This document shows positions 32,101-41,191 of a stretch of 64,000 nucleotides of DNA, piece by piece. Made by a program: the position numbers and the translations under genes. This DNA comes from Meloidogyne chitwoodi (taxonomy: Eukaryota > Nematoda > Chromadorea > Rhabditida > Meloidogynidae). The stretch lies in assembly GCA_015183035.1 (NCBI GenBank), contig JACZZP010000011.1, positions 2,321,389 to 2,385,388 on the forward strand, given 5' to 3'. The first letter of the stretch is position 1. Each line of letters starts with the position of its first letter. The notes beneath the pieces are model-generated. The model searched no databases. It saw only the letters and a program-made list of their open reading frames with translations, and had not been told where the DNA came from.

Positions 32101-33451
32101 TACACTTTAGTGCAAAAGTCTGCAATTGTTAGCAAATTTTATATTTATTAATTATTTTGGAGAGGCATAAAATCAACACTTTGCCAAAACATCTTTCCGA
32201 AATAGAAATTCACATGATCATTCAAAAATTGCGGACTTTTTCCAAAAATTAGGTGTCAGAAATTGCACAAAAACTTTTATTTTCGTTTTAACCTAAGAGA
32301 TATCTAAATTTTTATCAGAATCATTATTTACCCGAATTATTGCTTAAAATAGTGGCAGATGCTAAAATGTGGACATGCTTACACCAACTGCTTCAGTATA
32401 GAGTTATCGACGATTCTAAATTTTTGGTATAATATAATAATTACTCTAAAAATTAGTTATCTAAAACTTATTAACAGGCTTTTGAGCTTATCTCTTTATC
32501 TGAAGAATGTTCTTCACTTTATCAAATAGCTTTGGACATGTTAAACCGTCGTGGCAATACTGACCAAATTGCTGAAATGCTTCTTGGGCGAAATCATGGT
32601 TAGATGGAAATATTTAATTACTTTTTTAAATTATGCTTGGGATCAACACAGAAGATAAACACTTATAGATCGTTCTAGAGATCATAGCAAAAGTATAAAC
32701 AAATTTCTTTACTTTTGTAATGTTAGTGTTGATCTTTTGGTTTTCGATCTATAAGGGTGGACTCATGCCTGCAATAATAATACTTTTTATTAATACACCA
32801 ATATTAAATATATTTTTGTAATTTAATACTATTTTAACTTTTTTTAAGTTGTTGATGCTCTTCGATTTGCAAATGGCAGCTGGTTTGGTGAACGTTGGGC
32901 TATTGGCAATGAAGGAAGTGGAGCTCAACGAATAGATATTATTTGCCTTAAACTTTTGGCTGCCACTTGGACCAGACCAGTTGATCGTCCCTTACGCTAT
33001 GCGGTCTACTCGCATTTGCAAACAGCTGGAAAACTTAAATCACTTATTGAATCTAATGGTGAGAAAATGGACAGACAATTCGACCCAGAAGATCGAAACC
33101 CTAGAGATCATTCTTAGATCAAGACCAAAATATCAACAATAAAATTTAAAAAGTTGAGAAGTTATTTAGTGTTGATATTTTGGTCAATGTTTAAGGTTGC
33201 GGTCTTCTGAGTTAATCCCAACTAAACACTTCTTTGAAATACAACTTTTAAAAATTCAAATTTTAGACGCTGGCTTTGAACGTTTTTCACGCGAATTTCG
33301 ATCTTTATATAGTTTTGGAGAATTGAAAGAAGCAGAAATAAGCTTCAGGTTGGCTCGCCTTTCTTCAATTCGTGGTCGTAGACATAATTCAGGGAGGGAT
33401 GAATCATTTTGTTCAGCAAATAGCGGAAACATGGACAGTGTAGAAGATTGA
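29164..33451 (+). CDS. RMC1 (regulator of MON1-CCZ1), Mic1-domain protein
   Basis: Subunit of the MON1-CCZ1 Rab7 exchange-factor complex in late endosomes and lysosomes (human RMC1/C18orf8). Exons from MLTLGSSFIQYNEGNDKG onward match the family along its length: AGIEFCSLNIHRKSLKLLKS (29850), LVGIQVVDNLILIHHKA (30720-30770), TLVFDIKISTDRF (30830), EDLIHFLINRKDAEADLLAL (31430), FDSIPRF-type segment RFVSHNSILRCIFEPLYLHP (31900), then HYLPELLLKIVADAKMWTCL and LHQLLQYRVIDDSKFLAFEL (32320-32500), SLYQIALDMLNRRGNTDQIA (32520) and VVDALRFANGSWFGERW (32850). The N-terminal half forms a beta-propeller and the C-terminal half the helical Mic1 domain. About a dozen short introns; three contain members of the palindromic family and two contain other inverted-repeat elements. 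The last exon (33260-33451) is Ser-rich and not conserved. Confidence 0.9.
30133..30355. mobile_element. Inverted-repeat element with TGCGGAC arms
   Basis: Left arm AAATTTTTGGCACTTTTCAA then TTTGAGCACAAATGTCCGCA (30137-30177); right arm TGCGGACATTTGTGTTCAAA then AAGTACCAAATTTA (30307-30354). These are long imperfect inverted repeats in an intron of RMC1. The centre is AT-rich and non-coding. Confidence 0.75.
31089..31385. mobile_element. Inverted-repeat element, GGTGTGCCAA ends
   Basis: Perfect 10 bp terminal repeats GGTGTGCCAA (31089-31098) and TTGGCACACC (31376-31385) enclose about 277 bp with internal TTGCGGAT motifs, which recall the element at 30133-30355. It lies within an RMC1 intron. 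It is non-coding and likely a non-autonomous DNA transposon relic. Confidence 0.75.
31686..31828. mobile_element. GATCAACAC palindrome family, copy A
   Basis: Intron of RMC1. Central arms AATATCAACACTGAATATTT and TTTTAGTGTTGATATTTTGG; outer arms ACCCATAAGATCAACACCCT and AGGGTTTCGATCTTCTGGGT. Confidence 0.85.
32638..32765. mobile_element. GATCAACAC palindrome family, copy B
   Basis: Intron of RMC1. It opens GGGATCAACACAGAAGAT and has the central arm TTAGTGTTGATCTTTTGGTT near 32722, then CGATCTATAAGGGT. Confidence 0.8.
33078..33220. mobile_element. GATCAACAC palindrome family, copy C
   Basis: Last intron of RMC1. Arms TTCGACCCAGAAGATCGAAA and GTCTTCTGAGTTAATCCC; centre CAAAATATCAACAATAAAAT and TTTAGTGTTGATATTTTGGT. 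Confidence 0.85.
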
Positions 33452-33770
33452 TACTTTTGAGAAAAATAATGTATAAATTAGTAAATTTTATATAATTCTA
33501 TTATACTTATCATTTGTATATTTAGAAAAAACAAATAATTTTTTATTTTAGATATTTATCGCTGACACGGTGTACAATATTAAGGTCGCGCCGACCAGAT
33601 TCCTGAAAATTTGGAATGAAAAATTTTGTGGAGTTCCCGATTCTCGAAAATTGGAAATTACTTTTTTGTCAGTGCGATGATTCTTGCTGTACATAGTAAG
33701 CTTTATATATGTGTTTAATAGAAAATTTGTGTCTAATAATCGTCTCTCGTCTGTAAATCCGTAGTATTTA
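33452..33770. other. Convergent spacer with degenerate element
   Basis: 3' flank between RMC1 and the PDZRN-like gene. At about 33593-33700 lies a degenerate copy (GGTCGCGCCGACC ... GGAATTACTTTTTTGTCAGTGCGATG-like) of the element at 41733-41822, flanked by TGTACA on both sides. No gene. Confidence 0.5.
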
Positions 33771-36091
33771 TCAGACCGTAGTGGAATTGAAAAAAACGGT
33801 AGGTCGACCTAATAAATTAGTATATGCTTTATTTTCCAATTGAGGATAATTTTGTGGAAGAGGCTGTTTTAGTTGCCTATGGTAAACTAAAGGAACATTC
33901 TGTTCAAATATCTTTGTTGTTTTAACTTCACAACAATTTTTTTTCCTTATACGTCGTTGTTCATTTAATAACTCTCTCTTTGTGTTTTGAACGTCGTCAT
34001 CCGTGGTTGTGCTCAAAGCACTTGAGTAATGGCGTTCACGTAAAGCTAAACGTTTGCGCCGCCCTTTCAGGATAGCTGAATTGTATGAACTGTGAACTGG
34101 TCTTCTTGTTACGTATTGAGTTCCATCGGAGCGTCGTTTGATCTTTATATTTATGAATATAGTAAAGTTTTTTTGAGAGAATTTAAATTTTGACTTTTTT
34201 GGGCTTTGTTTCTACCGGTAATTTTTGGAAAGTTATGGTATTCATTTAATATATCTTTATTTTTCTAATTTGTTTGGTTTTTGAATAGGGTGTCTCAATT
34301 AGAGGAAATTCAGTATACATACGTAATCTTACCACCCATTCTAATTCTTGCTGTTTAACATTCGACGATATATTTGATGATTTTGACATTTTTTGTGACA
34401 ATTTAGAAGGAGATTTTGATTTTCTTTTATTTTTGTTTTGGAAAACAAAATCGTTCATTTGGTTTGTTACATGTGTTTGATTGTACGTTGTCACTTGGGG
34501 AGGAATTTGGTTGATCATTAACAATTTATTCGAATTGTTTTCAATCGATGTGCACTTCTGAATATTATAATAAATCACTTAAAATCAGAATTCAATATTT
34601 AAATAAATATAACGCGATAAACTAGAAGATCAACACCTTAGAGATCATACCCAAGAAATCAACAAAAATTATTCCTTAAATATTTAGTGTTGATATTTTG
34701 GGTTTGATCTCTAGGATTTCAAGATGTTGATCTTCAGTGGTAGACTTAAGCTAACGTTTGTCTTGTGAACTGATGGGGCAAAAGAAGATAGTGCATTTAT
34801 TGAAATTAGTTGTTGACTTTTATTTTTGGATTTTAAATTGTTATTTTGCACATTTGGGAGGGGATAATGATCCATTAAAGTCTCATTGTTTGCCATAAGA
34901 AAGGCTTGCCTAACTATTTTTGTTGTTTTGTTTTGCAAATGAGGTTGTTTTTCTTGTTTTAATTCCTGTTGCAAAAGTTTCTGCTTAGAAGCCAATGTTT
35001 CAGCTAGTCGCTCAGCCAAAAATAGAAAATAAATTATAAAATGGCTATTTAAATTTCAAAGAAAAATGAAAAACCGAAGTGTAGAAGTGACTGCTGGCAA
35101 CGCTTGGAGCAGCGCTTGTTTTTATCTTTGTAGAGAATAAATTTGATGTAAATTTTGTTAAATTTATTGGCAGTTTGGTTGAAGCAAATCTAATAAAATG
35201 AGAAAATTAATTTAATTTTTTAAGTCAGTTCAACCCGGAAGATCGAAACCAAAATATCAGTATAAAAAAGTTGAGAATTTTTAGTGTTGATTTGGTCTCG
35301 ATCTTCTGGGTTGATCCCTTAACTTAGTTCCTATTATCCTTACCTTACACTTTTTAACTTTGATTGTAACTTTTTTTGTAACTCATTTGTACTGTTTTTA
35401 CTTTCATGTTCAATGTCTTGGGACTCTTGACCTGTATCTTCTGTAGTTGTACCACCACCCGTTATATATGCGCTTGTGGACATTGGGGAGGGGAGACGAC
35501 AAAAATATTGTTTTTGTTGAATATTTTGTTTTTTATTAACTTCACAAGTTTGAACAGAATATGGCTGAGAAAAACTCTGTAATTGATTTAATCTGATAGA
35601 AATCGGATAAAGTGCAAATGTGGTACTTCAACTTATATTCAAATCTAACCAACCATTTTTCCAGGTTTTTCGACTCTGAATGATTTAACGTTTCCTTGAT
35701 TTAATGACATCATAGAGATATCAGACATTAATACCTCTAATGTTCTTGCCGAATAGTTATTTTTGTATTTGTCATTTTTAGAAATGTCCAAGTTTATGAT
35801 TTGTTCACTTCCTTGATCTGTATTTGTCAATTTAGATTTATTAGACAATTTTGAATCATTTCGAGTTGTTCTATATTCAAAATTTTTCTTATTTTTTTCT
35901 ATTAATTTATTTTGAGAATTGAGATTTTGCAGATTTTTTGGAATAAAATAGGAAATAGAATTTGAAGTCGGTAGACATAAAGTATTGTCTCGTGAATTAG
36001 TAGAATTCATCAAATAATTATAAATAATCCACAAATTTTTATTTATACATAGATTCCTTCCAATATTTAATGTTTCGTATTTATTAAACAT
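33771..36091 (-). CDS. PDZRN3/4 C-terminus-like protein
   Basis: About six exons encode an Asn/Lys/Gln/Ser-rich protein. Exon 1 starts MFNKYETLNIGRNLCINKNL (36091); exon 2 has SAYITGGGTTTEDTGQESQD and a short coiled coil ELQKKLQSKLK (35400-35600); exon 3 starts AERLAETLASKQKLLQQELK (34745-35030); then QQELEWVVRLRMYTEFPLIE (34300); the conserved block is IKIKRRSDGTQYVTRRPVHS with STTTDDDVQNTKRELLNEQR (33960-34150). That last block is the signature of the C-terminal region of PDZ-RING proteins PDZRN3/4 (RSDGTRYVTRRPVR...TTDDD). The protein ends FFNSTTV, a class I PDZ ligand. No RING or PDZ domain is visible in the exons I can read, so this is either a C-terminal-only homologue or a gene whose N-terminal exons I cannot recognise. 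Start is uncertain. Confidence 0.65.
34621..34740. mobile_element. GATCAACAC palindrome family, copy D
   Basis: Within the PDZRN-like gene, between exons. Opens CTAGAAGATCAACACCTTAG; closes AGATGTTGATCTTCAGTGG; centre TTTAGTGTTGATATTTTGGG. Confidence 0.85.
35228..35318. mobile_element. GATCAACAC palindrome family, copy E
   Basis: Shortest copy, in an intron of the PDZRN-like gene. Arms GTTCAACCCGGAAGATCGAA and TCGATCTTCTGGGTTGATCC; centre TTTTTAGTGTTGATTTGGTC. Confidence 0.85.
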
Positions 36092-36204
36092 AATTTGAAA
36101 ACTCTACACTAAAGTCAGCTGACATCATTATATTATTACTGGCTAATTTTTTATTATGACCAAAATATATGTAATGTATCTGCTTCTTTGTTAAGCTCTA
36201 TCCA

Positions 36205-36336
36205 AATTGGATCAGCCTATACCCTAGAAATCGACTGAGAAGATCAATACTACATAATTTCTCATTTTTTAAGTTTTAACGTTGATATAGTATTTTTGTT
36301 TTCGATGCATAGGGTTATGATCTTCTATTGGCCAAT
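36205..36336. mobile_element. GATCAACAC palindrome family, copy F
   Basis: The only copy lying between genes (PDZRN-like 5' flank, cathepsin B 3' flank). It is degenerate: ACTGAGAAGATCAATACTAC, TTTTAACGTTGATATAGTAT and GGTTATGATCTTCTATTGGC. Confidence 0.7.
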
Positions 36337-36459
36337 ATAATTTACAATAAATTTTCTTATGAATAAATATCTAATTATATTTAAATATATAATCTTCGAA
36401 TTGCTTGAAAAGCTCATTTTAATTTAGTTCAAAAATTTCATTTTAATCTTTTAAAGCTT

Positions 36460-39013
36460 CTAATTTTTTAAATTTTTCTTAAATATATTTTGTCTTTGAA
36501 TCTGTTCAATTCTCTCTTGACGTCGCTTTGAAGCACTAATAGCACCAGGGCTAGTGAGTGTATTATTACTAAGTGCAGGATCCGCATAGTTTACTCCCCA
36601 ACTTTCAATAAAGCATTCATCTTGGGCACGAGCAATTTTGAAGTATCCATCAATTCCCCATTCTTTTCCCCAAGAGTTGGCCACCTTTTTAAATTTTAAT
36701 AAACAAAGTTGGATTTGAGATTTTATTAAGTCCACCAGGGAAGATTAACCTTAGAGATCAACCCAAAAGATCAACACTAAAATTTTAAAGGATTATTTTG
36801 TGCATAACGATCTCCAGGGTATTGATCTTCTGGATTGATTACTTAAAATTATAAAAAAACTTACCAGCCAGTAAGGCGTGTCACTTTCATTGTGATAACC
36901 CCAGCCGATTATTCTCACTGCATGACCGCCAGCTTCTTGAGAATATTCATCAGCTTCGTAGATTCCCTTACTGTATAGTAAAAAGTCGTAGTAAACAATC
37001 TTAAATATATTATTAAAAAATTTGTATCAAACTATGTAAAAACCATATCGGCCTCAACAGGCCCTCCTTCAATAATTGCGTTCATAATATCAACATCTTC
37101 AGAGTTTTGCAGATTAACTGGTTCTTTTCCTAAAATTTTATTTTTTTAATTTTTTTCCAATGGGAAATATCAAATTTTGTCAAAAATGGCTAAGAATAAA
37201 CGGCATTACTAAAGATGGGGTGGCTTAATCAATTTTTCAAGGGCTGTCGAATGACATCACAATTAACATAATATCTTTAAAAAAGCCTACCATCTTTAGT
37301 AGTACATATAGACTAATTTCAAAATTTTTTCTTACCATAGTGTTTATCGTTGTTGTATTTAGTTTTATATTTTCGGTTCTCGCAACGACGTTTGCATCTA
37401 AATTATTGTCGAATATATAGGGTCAACCCAATAGATCAAATTTAAAAAATAACAAAAACACAATTATTTTTCATTGTGTATTCATGTTTTTTATTTTTTG
37501 TTAAGTTGATCTATAGGGTGTTGATCAACTTGTTGAAAATTATAATTATTTTCTTAAATAATTAAAATTTAATTAAACTATGACCTTGGTGTGCTGTAAA
37601 ATTTATCAGGATTAGGTGGAATAGGATAGGGTTTGCAGCCTTCGTGTTCTTCATAAGCAGATCCAGTACAAACGCCTTTTGTTTTCCAAAATTCGAATGC
37701 GTTTTCGGGCCATCCACCGTCACAACTTAAAAATTTAAATAAAATTCTATATATTAAATTTTTTTAACTATAAAAGTTAGAAATATTTACCCATAACTTT
37801 GCTTTTCACAAGAAAGGATATCCTCCGAAGATATGTTTAATTTAAGTTCCCCTCCACTAGAAATGCAAATTCTGTCCTGAAAAAATAAAATTTATTTTTT
37901 TAATCAATCCCAAAGAGTGAACTCCTAAAGATTGTGCACTAGAGATCGTATCCAAAAATATCAACACTAAAATTTAGAAAATTGATATTATCTCGTGTTG
38001 ATATTTTGAGCGATCTATAAGGTGTCGATGTTGGGGTTATGTTGTGGTTGATCTTTAAGGTTGATCCAATTTTATTTTATATTTAAGAAAATCAACAATT
38101 TATTTACTATTTTATTTTTCCTTTGCCATATTATTTTAAAAATTGCCAAGTACCTGCATAACAGATGCGGATGAGACTGCCCAGCAACTTCCACATGCGG
38201 ATTGATCCTAAATTTTTTTGAAATATTAAAAAAAATCTTTTCGATCATTGCCTGTATAATATCTATCATATCTGCACATTCAGGCCACTCATTTCTAGCA
38301 TCAAATTCTTTGGGTAATTGTTCGCTTTTATTTTCGTTTTTCAAATAATTTTTATTTTCAGCTTTTTTTAACGTTTTTAATGATTTAAGTTTTTCTTCCC
38401 GTTTTGTTCGATGTTCAGCACTTGGAATACGCTTAATACCAAGAAAGCGGCGTAATTCTTTAGGAGTTCTGTTTGCGAAACGAGAATGCAATTTTGCCTT
38501 AAAATGTGGAATATTCTTTTATTTGTTTGTTAAATTATACAGTAATTTTAAGCTAAATTTATTATTATTCTGAGTCAACCCCAAAAGATCAACACCTTAT
38601 AGATTACCACCTATAGATCGTAACGCAAAATATAAAAACTAAATTTAAAAAAATTTGAGAAATTATTTAATATTTTGGGTACTAGGGCGTTGATCTTCTG
38701 GGTTAGTCCCATTATTCTAAACAATAACTTAAATATCTTCAATCCTTATACTCTAAAATATAAAAACTCTCACCTTCCATTTCTTCTTCCCATTGTTAAT
38801 TTCATCAACACGTTCAGCGGTCATCTGAAAGTGAGTGTTTGAAGATTCAGAAATTTTTAAAGTTTCCAAATGTGCGGAATTTGGGGTTTCAACATTAAGT
38901 TTATTAACAATATTTTCCAAAGCGAGCTTGTTTGGAGTTAAATTTTTATTCTCTAATGAGGACGAGACTACAATAATTGAAAGACAAAATGACAGAAGAA
39001 AAAGATAACTCAT
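36460..39013 (-). CDS. Cathepsin B-like cysteine peptidase
   Basis: Secreted or lysosomal papain-family (C1A) protease. The signal peptide is [19 protein letters not shown]. The propeptide runs through [20 protein letters not shown]. The mature enzyme begins about [20 protein letters not shown]. The catalytic Cys is in [18 protein letters not shown] (38160-38206), followed by [40 protein letters not shown] (37720-37850), [20 protein letters not shown], then [20 protein letters not shown], the catalytic His in [20 protein letters not shown] (36890-36940) and the Asn in [20 protein letters not shown] (36640-36690). CKPYPIPP marks the occluding-loop region, although the usual loop histidines are not evident. 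The C-terminal tail after SWGVNYADP is a basic ~35-residue extension ([17 protein letters not shown]) that typical cathepsin B lacks. One intron (38208-38251) appears to use a GC donor. Four introns carry copies of the palindromic family. Confidence 0.93.
36732..36840. mobile_element. GATCAACAC palindrome family, copy G
   Basis: In the last intron of the cathepsin B gene. Contains CAGGGAAGATTAACCTTAGA, AAGATCAACACTAAAATTTT and CAGGGTATTGATCTTCTGGA. Confidence 0.8.
37420..37537. mobile_element. GATCAACAC palindrome family, copy H
   Basis: In a cathepsin B intron. Arms GGGTCAACCCAATAGATCAA and TTGATCTATAGGGTGTTGAT; the centre is diverged (AACAAAAACACAATTATTTT). Confidence 0.75.
37902..38070. 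mobile_element. GATCAACAC palindrome family, copy I
   Basis: In a cathepsin B intron. Centre AAAATATCAACACTAAAATT and TCGTGTTGATATTTTGAGCG; outer sequence longer than in other copies, ending TTGATCTTTAAGGTTGATCC. Confidence 0.85.
38571..38710. mobile_element. GATCAACAC palindrome family, copy J
   Basis: First intron of the cathepsin B gene. Arms GAGTCAACCCCAAAAGATCA and TGATCTTCTGGGTTAGTCCC. Confidence 0.85.
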
Positions 39014-41190
39014 TTTTCTAAAAATTTTGATTAATTAAAGCTTAATAATTTCAAATAATTAAAAAAAACTTTAGGTGATAATATAATAAAAAATTAATAT
39101 AGCAACAAAATTTAGCCATTTATATAAAGAAAATTATTTTTTGTATACATCATTATTAAAATTTTTTATAGGATTTAGGTGTGGCTGTTCATAAAATTAT
39201 TTTTCTTTAAAACTAAAATTGTTGACAAAACCTCTGCTGATATAACGTTTATAAGCTGATTAAAATTAATAAATTGATAAAATATTTGGTGTGTGAGTTT
39301 TTTTAATTATAATTTTTATGCTATTGGCCCTTGTTGGCAACAACAGAGACTGATATAAAATTAGAAAAGAAGAAAAGGAGAACGTTGGACAAAAATTATT
39401 TTTTTAGAAGATACCACACCCAAATTTGTTTAATTTTTTACTCTCCTAAAAAATTCCTTATTACCAAACGATCGAAGGTTAGAAAGAAAAAACAAAAGCG
39501 GATGCTGCAGGAATTAAAAATTAAAAACAAATATTAAAAAATTAATTAGCTTCTTTGCAAAAAACTGATACATATATTATTATAAATCAACTTGAGCTTT
39601 TTCTAAGAAGTAAAAAGATTTTTTAAATTACTGAACCATTACTCTATAAAGCTAATTTTCAATGAACTTTATAAAATTTTATAACTTTATTTGTGCTAAA
39701 TAATGTTTTTATTTAATTTTAATTTTTAAGTTATTGTCGATTTATATACACATCCAATTTATTCGCAAGAAAATAGTTTGTCTTCAATTTTTGAGTCTAA
39801 AATATTTTCTCGCGAATAGATGGGGTGTTTATTTCTAAATATTTATTACGCAAGTTCACAATTAATTCTTTTGTTTATTCATTTGAAATTTAGTTTTTTA
39901 GCTGTTAAGATTTCTTCAAAATTCTTATTTAGCTTATTTTTATAGTTAAATTTTGTAAAGCGGAAAAACAGTTCCCAAAAAATCTACTTTTTTTGTGTTT
40001 AATTTACTTTCTCTTCTTCATCAGTCTCTGGTTCCCGAAATAGAGCAAAAAATAATTCAAAAGATAGGCCTGAAGAAAAATCATTCTAAAACAAATGAAA
40101 GGAAGAGAATGGCTGGACACATCAAAGGAAATGGATCAAATAAATGGACAAAACAATTTACGGAACAAATGTAGATGAAAATTTTATTTTACACCAGTCA
40201 GAACTGTCCGTAAAATGGATTATCGCATTCGCTGAGAATACTACATATAGATGACTCTGTCTCAATTTCAGTTTCATTAAATTTGTAACGAAAAATTTAG
40301 TTGAGTAAGTCCTAGTTTTTTATTGATTCATATTATAGCTCTAAATATGTATTAGTAAATGGATCAAATTATGAATTAAACTTAATTGAAGAAAGATTTA
40401 GCAAATAAGAAGAAATTAAATGGATATTTTTAAATATTACCCTAATAGTATTTGTCAAATAAAGTTATCCCGTACATGCTTTTTTGATCGCGCAAGCTAT
40501 TGCAATATTTGCTAATATTATAAACTCAAATTTTCTATTTGCGTAGTATTAGTAATCGAATTTGCTGACCCTTGACATTTTTACCTATTGTTATTTTTGT
40601 ACTTCATATTTACTCCATTTGAACAGCTATAACTAAAAGGTAGCCAATTTCTTTTTAGCTCCTCTTCAAGATAATAAATTATAATGTTTTACATCGCTTA
40701 ATTTAAATTTGTTGTACTGTTAATTCTTGGCCTAGAAAAGAAGAACAAGAAAATTGATTCGGATGTGGCACATTTTACTTAAATTTAAAACTCTCACAGA
40801 AATGTTATTAGGTACGGTTATTTTTAAAAGTTACTTTTTTATTTTTTAATGTAACATATCTAAATATTTGGTATCAACGTTTTATATTTGTTTAATAAGT
40901 GCTGATCACGAATATGTAGTCTATTTTTAACTTGAAAAAATTTTCCGGGTGAAAACTTTTTAGCAGAGTAGATCATTTGACGAAGTATTAGTTTAGGAAA
41001 ATACTGATCAGGATTCAAAGTGAATTGACATATATAATTTTAATTATTCAGTTATCAACAATAATAGGGGCATATACACTTCAAATTTACAATTATCAAT
41101 ATTTTATACATCTGCATGTATTTTTATTCAACTCATTCTTCATTATTTAATAAACAACACATTTCTGCATGTAAATGCTCATTATAATAT
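39014..41190. other. Intergenic, AT-rich, no gene seen
   Basis: About 2.2 kb between the 5' end of cathepsin B and the first readable exon of the EB-module gene. It probably includes both promoters and unrecognised 5' exons (a signal peptide) of the latter. Small open frames (for example 39331-39537) are Lys-rich and unconvincing. No RNA gene or repeat recognised. Confidence 0.5.
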
Positions 41191-41191
41191 T

